DNA of 14,138 nucleotides from Thermoprotei archaeon. GTDB taxonomy: Archaea > Thermoproteota > Thermoprotei > Thermofilales > Thermofilaceae. Position 1 is the stretch's first letter. Each line of letters starts with the position of its first letter. The notes beneath the pieces were generated by a model. It was not told where the DNA came from. It made no database searches and worked only from the letters and a program-made list of their open reading frames with translations. The stretch is from the NCBI GenBank assembly GCA_003649495.1, contig QMRZ01000028.1:1-14138 (forward strand), read 5' to 3'. The position numbers and the translations under genes are program-made. Positions 6,784-13,071 of the stretch are shown here, one piece after another.

Positions 6784-7629
6784 GTGAGGAAGGCCCGTCT
6801 AGCGGCTATACTGTCGGTGCTCATGGCAGCTTGCCTCACCTACATCAGCTGGCGGCGCAGACCCCCTCTCCAGGTTGCTAGCCACGCTAAGCTAGTCCTA
6901 AAGCCCGTCAGCCGGGCTAAGCTAGTTGTTGTAGTGGATAACAATCCGCATGGAGGCCTCAGGGCCGCGTGGGGTCTCTCCATATACGTTGAAGCCGGGC
7001 ATGCTAGGCTCCTCTTCGACGCAGGCCCCGATCCCCAAGTCCTGAGGGAGAACATGAAGCTGCTCGGCATAAGTGCTGAGGCGCTGGACTTCATCGTTAT
7101 CTCGCACGAGCACGGAGATCACGTGGGGGGCCTCCCAGCCATAGCTGAGGTCAACCCGGGCTTAACCGTGTACGTCCCCAGGGGCACGTCATCATCAACT
7201 GGAGAGTGGATCAGGAGCCTCGGCTTTAAGGTCGTGGAAGTGGGAGGGCCCACGACCATATGTGATGGAATCGCGGTCACCGGCCCGCTCTACGGCCCGC
7301 CCTACGAGCAGGCGCTCATCATACACGTAGAGGATCTGGGGCTCATAGTAGTGACAGGCTGCTCCCACCCGGGCATAGAGAGGGTGCTGGAGTACGTGCA
7401 TAACATCACTGGGCTACCAATTTACGCGGTGATAGGGGGCTTCCACCTCGTGGGAGCTAGCGAGGCTAGGCTAGCAGACGTGGCTAACACCCTTAAGAGG
7501 CTTGAGGTTAAGGAGGTGTACCCGATCCACTGCAGCGGCGAAGAGGCCAGGAAGTACCTCAGCGAAGCGCTAGGGCCTGCATACAGGGGCGGCCACGTGG
7601 GCACCACACTCGAGCTCGGGGCTCCGTAG
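6784..7629 (+). CDS. Membrane-anchored metallo-beta-lactamase-fold hydrolase (COG1237-like)
   Basis: 281-residue MBL-fold enzyme with an N-terminal signal-anchor (Arg/Lys at 2-5, hydrophobic 6-22, then a WRRR stop), so the catalytic domain is probably outside the membrane. The binuclear metal site is visible: SHEHGDH with His108, His110, Asp112 and His113; His195 in TGCSHPG; His221 in GGFHL. PIHCSG (His249) and GGHVG (His271) complete the pattern. TGCSHPG plus GGFHL is typical of the group often labelled dihydropterin/aminobenzene ribosyl-phosphate synthase, but anchored members need not share that reaction. A 30-bp partial tandem duplication lies just after the anchor (residues about 33-48). 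GTG 6784 fits the anchor and nearby promoter. The next gene, also anchored, follows after 44 nt. Confidence 0.88.
   Translation: MRKARLAAILSVLMAACLTYISWRRRPPLQVASHAKLVLKPVSRAKLVVVVDNNPHGGLRAAWGLSIYVEAGHARLLFDAGPDPQVLRENMKLLGISAEALDFIVISHEHGDHVGGLPAIAEVNPGLTVYVPRGTSSSTGEWIRSLGFKVVEVGGPTTICDGIAVTGPLYGPPYEQALIIHVEDLGLIVVTGCSHPGIERVLEYVHNITGLPIYAVIGGFHLVGASEARLADVANTLKRLEVKEVYPIHCSGEEARKYLSEALGPAYRGGHVGTTLELGAP
6884..6926 (+). repeat. Imperfect 30-bp tandem duplication inside the MBL gene
   Basis: GCTAAGCTAGT occurs at 6886-6896 and again at 6916-6926, exactly 30 nt apart, with related flanks (CACGCTAAG against CGGGCTAAG). In protein this gives SHAKLV then SRAKLV ten residues later, in the linker between the membrane anchor and the catalytic domain. 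Confidence 0.6.
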
Positions 7630-7647
7630 CTTCGCTCGAGGGGCACA

Positions 7648-7663
7648 GCGCTAATTTTAGCGC
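7648..7663 (+). promoter_or_regulatory. Inverted repeat overlapping a TATA-like core before the GHL10-like gene
   Basis: GCGCTAA-TT-TTAGCGC is a perfect 7-bp inverted repeat whose centre reads TAATTTTA. Its centre is about 18 nt from ATG 7674 and 25 nt from the in-frame GTG 7680. It could be a promoter with a built-in operator, or a weak stem at the end of the MBL transcript. Confidence 0.45.
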
Positions 7664-7673
7664 GCTAGCAGGT

Positions 7674-8852
7674 ATGCGCGTGCCTAAGCCCTCAAGAGCC
7701 CTAGCGGCTGTCGCGCTGATATCAGCCGCCCTTGCGGCCGCCATGGTTTACAAAGCCATAATAGCTCCCAGGTGGTCTCAGAACCCGATGGAGGAGATCC
7801 TTGAGGAAGCCTCGAAGTACGCTCCCTTCAAGCTCAGGGGGGTGTACGGGACTTGGAGTGGCAAGGAGGGTGTCGAGAAGCTGGTGGCGAGGGCTGAGGA
7901 GGGCGGCTTCAACCTGATAATATGGTTCGTCAACCCCAGGTGGGGCGAGGCGCGCTACCGCACCAAGTACTACCCATGTGGCAGCGACTGTGAGGCTGAC
8001 ATCCTAGCCCACCTGATCGAGGAAGCCCATAAGAGGGGGATCAGGGTGTGGGCCTGGTTCGACTTCATGGGCTACAGGGAGCTCCTCGAAGAACACCCGG
8101 ACTGGGCGGCTGTGTACCCCGATGGGGTGAGCGCGCTTGAGAGGCCCTGCAGGGGTAACTACCCCCTCAACCCAGCCCACCCCGAGGTGGTGGAGTTCTG
8201 GAGGAACGCCCTGCTAGAGCTCGTCGAGAAGTACGATATAGATGGAGTGAACTTTGAGGACGACTACGGGTATGGCTACTGCGGTGAAAGCTACAGCTAT
8301 GATGAGCACAACAGGAGGAAGTTCGAGGAATACCTCAGGAGGAGGGGTATTGAGGTCACGCTCGAGTGGCCTGACGACGTGATGGAGGGGGGCGAGCTCT
8401 ACAACCTCTGGATCGAGTACAAGTGTGAAGTAGTGGAGAACGTGACTAGGCTCCTCTATGAGGCGGTAAAGAGCGTCAAGCCTCACGTAGAGGTGTCGCT
8501 AGCGGCGACCCCGGACCTGAAGTGGAGCAAGAGGGCTTATGGCATAGACTGGGTCAAGCTAGCCGAGGAGGGGCTATTCGACTACCTGACCTTCATGCTG
8601 TACAGCACCGACGATGAGTGGGTCTCGAACACGGCCAGCAAGATCTTCAAGACCCTCGAGGGGGCTAAGGCCAAGCCCATAATAATCATCGGCTGGGAGC
8701 TGAGGAGATCCCCACCCGAGGCGTGGGTGAGGCAGGCACTCCTGGTAAGGAAGGTGGGGGGCGAGGACATAATAGTCTTCTGGGACGACGGGCTCGAGAG
8801 GACCGGCTCTTGGGGCGCATTCGCCAGGCTGTTCAGCTCCATGAGGGGCTGA
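7674..8852 (+). CDS. Membrane-anchored glycoside-hydrolase-like TIM-barrel protein (GHL10/PF02638-like)
   Basis: 392 residues. An N-terminal hydrophobic segment (8-27) after basic residues should anchor it with the enzyme outside the cell. The rest reads as a TIM barrel of the GHL10-type putative glycosidases: a GVYGTW strand (56-61), IIWFVNP (82-88), RVWAWFDFMG (124-133), LNPAHPEV (165-172) and the conserved DIDGVNFEDDYGY (188-200), whose Glu195 and Asp196-197 are candidate catalytic acids. Late strands ending in MLY and IIGWEL complete the fold. Five cysteines (102, 106, 159, 203, 251) could form disulfides outside the cell. The family is proposed to act on polysaccharides; substrate unknown. 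ATG 7674 is the start used, although GTG 7680 fits the TATA spacing better. Confidence 0.85.
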   Translation: MRVPKPSRALAAVALISAALAAAMVYKAIIAPRWSQNPMEEILEEASKYAPFKLRGVYGTWSGKEGVEKLVARAEEGGFNLIIWFVNPRWGEARYRTKYYPCGSDCEADILAHLIEEAHKRGIRVWAWFDFMGYRELLEEHPDWAAVYPDGVSALERPCRGNYPLNPAHPEVVEFWRNALLELVEKYDIDGVNFEDDYGYGYCGESYSYDEHNRRKFEEYLRRRGIEVTLEWPDDVMEGGELYNLWIEYKCEVVENVTRLLYEAVKSVKPHVEVSLAATPDLKWSKRAYGIDWVKLAEEGLFDYLTFMLYSTDDEWVSNTASKIFKTLEGAKAKPIIIIGWELRRSPPEAWVRQALLVRKVGGEDIIVFWDDGLERTGSWGAFARLFSSMRG

Positions 8853-8862
8853 CCCCTACAAC

Positions 8863-9861
8863 CTAGGGAGCGCGTCCCTCCACGCTGGGGGGTTCACCCC
8901 CCTCCAGCTTGGGGTAGAAGTACCTGCACCTGCAGGCCCTGTTCCTCACGCAGCGCGCCACGACCATCCTGGCGATATCCGAGGAGATCTCGAACATTAG
9001 GTTCAGCTCGTTCATCACGGGATCCCTGAACACGCTACGCTTCAGGATGTCGCCCAGCTTCTTCCAGAGCGAGAGTATCTCAGGTATCCTGCCTGTGTCG
9101 CCGCCCGCGAATAGCGCTAGCGCCTCAATGGCTATCTTCCTCACGTACATGAAGGGCTCTACTATCGCCTCAACCTCCTCGGGGCCCATGTCGTAGAGCC
9201 GGTTAGCCAGCCGCCGCAGGGAATTGACGAGGTGCCTCACCTCATTGAGGAAGATCAGGAAATCAGCGACGTTAAGTGCCTGCTCCCCCTCCACACGCAT
9301 TAAATCCCTCTTAGCGGCCCTGAGTCCAAGGTAGTAGAGCTGGTCGAACATCTCGAAGTAGCTGTCAGCCTCCTCCAACAGCTGGAGCCTCCTAGACTTG
9401 ATGTACTCGAACAGCGCGTTAAACAGCTCGGTTATGAGGGACGATATTCTCTCCGCTAAGTCCCTTATAGAGATGTAGCTCCGGGGGAGCACAACATCCG
9501 TGTAAGTAGACCTCAAGCTACCAGTGGCCACGAGGCCTACAAGCCTCCTAGATAGCTTGTTGAGGAGCCTGTTAAGCCTCTTAGCGTCGCCCCTTATCCG
9601 AATCCTGGTTATCCCCTCAATGTAACACGCCGCCAGCTCCTCCGCCAGGACCTCCTCGCTACTCGCCTCCAAGAATATCTGGAGGTCCTCGCCCCCCTCC
9701 CCCCTGTTCTTCACTAGCAGCAATATCCCGTCCTCGTCCAGGACCAGGTCCAGGGGCGAGCCCGGCTTAATCCCCAGCCGCTCGCACCACTTCTTCGGCA
9801 GGGTCACGGCATAGGACCTGCCGCCCACCCTTATGACCTTCCTGACCTCCCTCGCGCTCAT
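8863..9861 (-). CDS. AbrB/SpoVT-domain plus PhoU-domain regulator
   Basis: 332-residue protein with an N-terminal swapped-hairpin DNA-binding domain (about 6-52: VRKVIRVGGRSYAVTLPKKW, then LGIKPG) typical of AbrB/MazE-type regulators. A long helical region (about 110-310) with PhoU-like helix repeats follows. Archaeal proteins of this build are commonly labelled phosphate-uptake regulators, but no phosphate transport genes lie nearby. The C-terminus carries a tight cysteine cluster, C-x5-C-x-C at residues 304, 310 and 312, which could bind metal or sense redox state. It is divergent from the hydrogenase operon across a repeat-rich gap, so it may control that operon; this is inference. ATG 9861 was chosen; GTG 9870 and TTG 9873 in frame are alternatives. 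Confidence 0.85.
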   Translation of the reverse strand: MSAREVRKVIRVGGRSYAVTLPKKWCERLGIKPGSPLDLVLDEDGILLLVKNRGEGGEDLQIFLEASSEEVLAEELAACYIEGITRIRIRGDAKRLNRLLNKLSRRLVGLVATGSLRSTYTDVVLPRSYISIRDLAERISSLITELFNALFEYIKSRRLQLLEEADSYFEMFDQLYYLGLRAAKRDLMRVEGEQALNVADFLIFLNEVRHLVNSLRRLANRLYDMGPEEVEAIVEPFMYVRKIAIEALALFAGGDTGRIPEILSLWKKLGDILKRSVFRDPVMNELNLMFEISSDIARMVVARCVRNRACRCRYFYPKLEGGEPPSVEGRAP

Positions 9862-9875
9862 GCGAGTCACCAACT

Positions 9876-9902
9876 TTACTTACCTTACTTACGTGGTAAG
9901 TA
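9876..9902. promoter_or_regulatory. Operator-like repeats between the AbrB-PhoU gene and the hydrogenase operon
   Basis: TTACTTAC occurs at 9876-9883 and 9885-9892, followed after GTG by the inverted copy GTAAGTA at 9896-9902. The second and third copies form a perfect 7-bp palindrome (TACTTAC-GTG-GTAAGTA, 9886-9902). The cluster lies 15-41 nt from the regulator's ATG, over its expected promoter, and about 54-80 nt before the NuoE start. It is a plausible binding site for a dimeric regulator. Confidence 0.55.
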
Positions 9903-9912
9903 TCTTTCCACC

Positions 9913-9922
9913 CATAAGCTTT
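9913..9922 (+). promoter_or_regulatory. Possible TATA-like box for the hydrogenase operon
   Basis: CATAAGCTTT is the only A/T-rich stretch between the repeats and the gene. A start about 26 nt downstream, near 9943, would leave a short leader holding the GGGGAG ribosome-binding sequence before ATG 9956. Confidence 0.35.
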
Positions 9923-9955
9923 GCCCCACTCGCTCCGCGGGGGTGGGGAGCGGAG

Positions 9956-10468
9956 ATGAGGGCTGACATCCTAGGGGCGGTCAGGGAGGCTATAGCGCTT
10001 AAGGGGGATAGCCCAAGCGCCCTGATACCAGTGTTACAGCACATCCAGGGCAGGCTAGGCTACCTCCCCCGTGAAGCACTCATAGAGGTTTCCAGGAGGC
10101 TCGGCGTACCCCTCAGCAGGGTTTACGGCGTCGCGACATTCTACCACCAGTTCTCGCTGACGCCGCCGGCTCCCTTCACCATCTACGTGTGCATGGGTAC
10201 TGCATGCCACCTGAGGGGGAATGCGGAGAACTACGAGCTCCTCAGGAGGCTCCTCAAGATTAAGCCGGGGACCAACGTGAGCGCGGACGGGCTCTTCAAG
10301 CTGGAGAAGGCGAGATGCTTCGGGTGCTGCAGCCTCGCCCCCGTCATTAAGGTGAATGAGGACCTCTACGGCCGCGTGAGCGCGCAGGAGATCAGGAGGA
10401 TAGTGTCGAGGTACAGGGCCCTGGCCAGGAGGCTGAGAGCCCTGCCCCCGGCGAGGCGCCATGTCTAG
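9956..10468 (+). CDS. NuoE/HydC/HoxE-like [2Fe-2S] subunit
   Basis: 170-residue thioredoxin-fold ferredoxin subunit that passes electrons to or from the flavin subunit in complex I peripheral arms and soluble bifurcating or NAD-linked hydrogenases. The helical N-domain (2-65) contains the family stretch LPREAL...VYGVATFYHQF. The four cluster ligands are Cys79 and Cys84 (CMGTAC) and Cys121 and Cys125 (CFGCC; Cys124 is an extra). Length is typical. The open frame extends back to 9833 but the extension runs through the promoter region and is not NuoE-like; ATG 9956 starts the domain and has GGGGAGCGGAG upstream. Its stop overlaps the next gene by 8 nt, so the two are co-translated. Within this operon it is most likely the HydC/HoxE subunit of a hydrogenase. 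Confidence 0.9.
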   Translation: MRADILGAVREAIALKGDSPSALIPVLQHIQGRLGYLPREALIEVSRRLGVPLSRVYGVATFYHQFSLTPPAPFTIYVCMGTACHLRGNAENYELLRRLLKIKPGTNVSADGLFKLEKARCFGCCSLAPVIKVNEDLYGRVSAQEIRRIVSRYRALARRLRALPPARRHV

Positions 10469-12422
10469 CTGGAGCCTGATGGATAAGTGCTGCAGCAGGT
10501 GTAGCCACAGCCCAGAGTCCCCCTGTCCCGACTACGTGCTGTGCAGGCTCGAGGGCCCCCTCTGCCACGACGATCCCCGCTGCAGGGAGAAGAGGCGGAG
10601 GCGCGCTGAGGAGCTGATGTACGGGAGGGGAGGGCTGAGGATCAACGTGGGGATGGGCAGCTGCGGGATGGCTGCTGGCGCGCGAGAAGTCTTTGAGGCC
10701 TTCAGGCGTGAAGTAGATAGGCGGGGCCTGGAAGCTGATGTAGTCCCCGTGGGCTGCATGGGCCTCTGCTTCCTCGAGCCCCTGGTAGAGCTCGTGAGCA
10801 GGGAGTACCCGAGGGCTCTCTACAGTAAGGTGACCCCGGAGAGGGTGCCCGAGATACTGGACCAGTACCTGAGTGGAGATGTGTCGAGCGCATACGCGCT
10901 ACGCGAGAGGACTGGGAGGGCCCGCGGCGAGGAGTCAGTCCCCCTCCTGAGCGAGCTCGACGTGTGGAAGAAGCAGGTCAGGTGGGTCTCCAGGAACTGC
11001 GGCGTGATCAACCCAGAGTCCATTGAGGAGTACGTGCTCCATGGAGGCTACAGGGGGCTCCACAGGGCCCTGAGGATGAGGCCCGAGGAGGTGATCGAGG
11101 AGGTGAAGAGAGCGGGCCTCAGGGGGCGTGGTGGTGCGGGCTTCCCAACCTGGCTGAAGTGGAAGATCTGCAGGGAGCAGGAGAGCGATGTCAAGTACTT
11201 CGTGTGTAACGGGGATGAGGGAGACCCAGGGGCCTTCATGAACAGGATGCTAGCTGAGGCAGACCCCCACCGCATCCTCGAGGGCATGATAATAGGCGCC
11301 TACGCGGTCGGGGCCCGGAAGGGCTACATCTTCGTAAGGGCCGAGAAGCCCCTAATGGCCGAGAGGCTGGAGAAGGCCGTAGAGGACGCCAGGAGATACG
11401 GCCTACTGGGCGAGGACATACTGGGCAGCGGCTTCAGCTTCGATGTGGAGGTTATCAGGAGCGCGGGGGCATTCGTCTGCGGAGAGGAGACCGCGCTCCT
11501 GGCAGCTATCGAGGGGCGTAGGGCGATGCCGCGGCAGAGGCCCCCCTACCCCGCCACTAAAGGGCTCTGGGGCAAGCCCACCGTGATAAACAACGTTGAG
11601 ACGCTGGCCCACGTGGCGACCATCATGGCCCACGGCTGGAGGGAGTTCGCCAAGTACGGCACGGAGAGGAGCAGGGGCACGAAGATCTTCTGCGTGACTG
11701 GCGGAGTCAGGAGGACTGGGGCCTTCGAGGTCCCGATAGGCATAACCATTAGGGAGCTCGTCTACGATATAGCTGGTGGCCCCCCCGAGGGGAGGAGGAT
11801 AAAGGCAGTGCAAATAGGGGGGCCCTCTGGGGGCTGTCTACCACCACACCTGTTCAACCTACCAATCGACTACGAGAGCCTGAGGTCTGCTGGCGCCATA
11901 ATGGGCTCCGGCGGCCTGGTGGTGATAGACGACTCCAGCTGCATCGTGGACGTGGCCAGGTACTTCACGAGCTTCACGCTGGCTGAGTCCTGCGGCAAGT
12001 GCATACCCTGCAGGATCGGAACCAAGGTGCTGTACGATGCCCTGACCCGGATAGTGGAGGGGCGGGGCACCGAGGAGGATCTCGAGATGCTCGAGGAGGT
12101 GGGGCGGGCCATGGCCGCTGCTAGCCTCTGCGCCCTCGGAGGGACCGCCCCCAATCCAGTGCTCTCGACGCTCAGGTACTTTAAGGGTGAGTACCTAGCG
12201 CACGTGCGCGAGAAGAGGTGCCCAGCCGGTGTCTGCCGCAAGCTCGTCAGGTACACGATCATCCCCGAGAAGTGTGTTGGCTGTGGCGCGTGTGCTAGGG
12301 CATGCCCCTCAGGGGCCATCAAGCCGCGTGATGGGAGGTATTGGATAGACCCCGCCAAGTGCATCAGGTGCGGCACATGCTACCTCGTCTGCCCTCAGGG
12401 AGCGGTAGCGAAGGGGTGGTAG
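10461..12422 (+). CDS. NuoF/HydB-like flavoprotein with extra N-terminal Cys cluster and C-terminal 2x[4Fe-4S]
   Basis: 653-residue NAD(H)-reactive flavoprotein subunit. Domains in order: an unusual Cys-rich segment (Cys10, 11, 14, 22, 28, 35, 41); a thioredoxin-like [2Fe-2S] domain (MGSCGMAAGA with Cys68; GCMGLC with Cys99 and Cys103); the NuoF core with the FMN loop GRGGAGFPTWLKW (222-234) and nucleotide loop CNGDEGDPGAF (249-259); the N3-type [4Fe-4S] ligands CGKCIPC (511, 514, 517) with Cys557; and two C-terminal ferredoxin motifs (605/608/611/615 and 634/637/640/644). This layout matches HydB/HndC/NfnB-like subunits of soluble, often electron-bifurcating complexes rather than complex I NuoF. 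Only three of four cysteines of the first [2Fe-2S] site are obvious. ATG 10461 overlaps the NuoE-like gene; the next start is 1 nt past the stop. Confidence 0.92.
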   Translation: MSSWSLMDKCCSRCSHSPESPCPDYVLCRLEGPLCHDDPRCREKRRRRAEELMYGRGGLRINVGMGSCGMAAGAREVFEAFRREVDRRGLEADVVPVGCMGLCFLEPLVELVSREYPRALYSKVTPERVPEILDQYLSGDVSSAYALRERTGRARGEESVPLLSELDVWKKQVRWVSRNCGVINPESIEEYVLHGGYRGLHRALRMRPEEVIEEVKRAGLRGRGGAGFPTWLKWKICREQESDVKYFVCNGDEGDPGAFMNRMLAEADPHRILEGMIIGAYAVGARKGYIFVRAEKPLMAERLEKAVEDARRYGLLGEDILGSGFSFDVEVIRSAGAFVCGEETALLAAIEGRRAMPRQRPPYPATKGLWGKPTVINNVETLAHVATIMAHGWREFAKYGTERSRGTKIFCVTGGVRRTGAFEVPIGITIRELVYDIAGGPPEGRRIKAVQIGGPSGGCLPPHLFNLPIDYESLRSAGAIMGSGGLVVIDDSSCIVDVARYFTSFTLAESCGKCIPCRIGTKVLYDALTRIVEGRGTEEDLEMLEEVGRAMAAASLCALGGTAPNPVLSTLRYFKGEYLAHVREKRCPAGVCRKLVRYTIIPEKCVGCGACARACPSGAIKPRDGRYWIDPAKCIRCGTCYLVCPQGAVAKGW

Positions 12423-12423
12423 T

Positions 12424-13071
12424 ATGAGAGTCGTGATAGATGGTATCGAGGTGGAGGCGAGGGAGGGCGAGACCATACTCGAGGCCGCGAGGAGAGCTGG
12501 CATTAAGATACCGACGCTGTGCCACATCCCCGGGCTCTTCAGAGAGGCTACTTGCAGGATATGCCTGGTCGAGCTGAAGAATGGCAGGCTGGTGCCAGCC
12601 TGCGCCTTCCCAGTATCCGATGGCTTAGAGGTCCGTACTGCGACGCCGAGGGTGCTGAAGACCAGGAGAATGGTGCTAGAGCTCCTCCTAGCTGCCCATA
12701 GGATCAAGTGCTGGTCGTGCCCCAGGAAGGGGGCATGCCTGCTGTTAAGGCTATGCAAGGAGCTCGGGGTCGAGGGCATACCCGTCTGCGCGGAGTGCCC
12801 ACTCCCCGAGGAGGAGTGCATGCTAGCGCAGGGGGAGGTCTGCCTCGGCCCGATAACGGTAGCTGGCTGCGATGCCGCGTGCATCAGAGAGGGTAGGCCC
12901 TGCACGGGTTGCCGAGGCCCCGTGACGCGCAGAGACGTGCTGGAGGAGGCTGTGGCGAACTACAGGAGGCACGGAGTACCCCTCAGCAAGGTCTTGGAAG
13001 CGCTGTCCACCTTCTGCTCAAGCTCGCGCGCCTACGAGGAGGTCAGGCGCCTCCTGGGTGATCGCGCATGA
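12424..13071 (+). CDS. Chimeric Fe-S subunit: HoxU/NuoG N-half fused to the C-terminal half of a [NiFe]-hydrogenase small subunit
   Basis: 215-residue electron-transfer protein with two unlike halves. Residues 1-65 are a plant-type [2Fe-2S] domain (Cys33, Cys44, Cys47, Cys60), and 92-105 is the His-Cys3 site of NuoG/HoxU (H-x3-C-x2-C-x5-C). Residues 121-215 then match, cysteine for cysteine, my memory of the C-terminal domain of group 3 hydrogenase small subunits (Pyrococcus ShyD-like): Cys122, 125, 132, 140, 149, 153, 160 and 163, with CLGPIT and CTGCRGP in the right places, enough for two [4Fe-4S] clusters. The HoxU-type ferredoxin tail and the small subunit's flavodoxin-like proximal-cluster domain are both missing. 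The gene starts 1 nt after the NuoF stop and shares ATGA with the large-subunit gene, so it is clearly part of the complex. Confidence 0.82.
   Translation: MRVVIDGIEVEAREGETILEAARRAGIKIPTLCHIPGLFREATCRICLVELKNGRLVPACAFPVSDGLEVRTATPRVLKTRRMVLELLLAAHRIKCWSCPRKGACLLLRLCKELGVEGIPVCAECPLPEEECMLAQGEVCLGPITVAGCDAACIREGRPCTGCRGPVTRRDVLEEAVANYRRHGVPLSKVLEALSTFCSSSRAYEEVRRLLGDRA

Noticed and set aside
8850..8866. Terminator between the convergent GHL10-like and AbrB-PhoU genes
   Set aside because: Only 10 nt separate the two stops, with no T-run or stem-loop that I can support.
9833..9955. N-terminal extension of the NuoE-like frame
   Set aside because: It runs through the divergent promoter and repeat cluster and overlaps the start of the AbrB-PhoU gene; the NuoE domain begins at ATG 9956.
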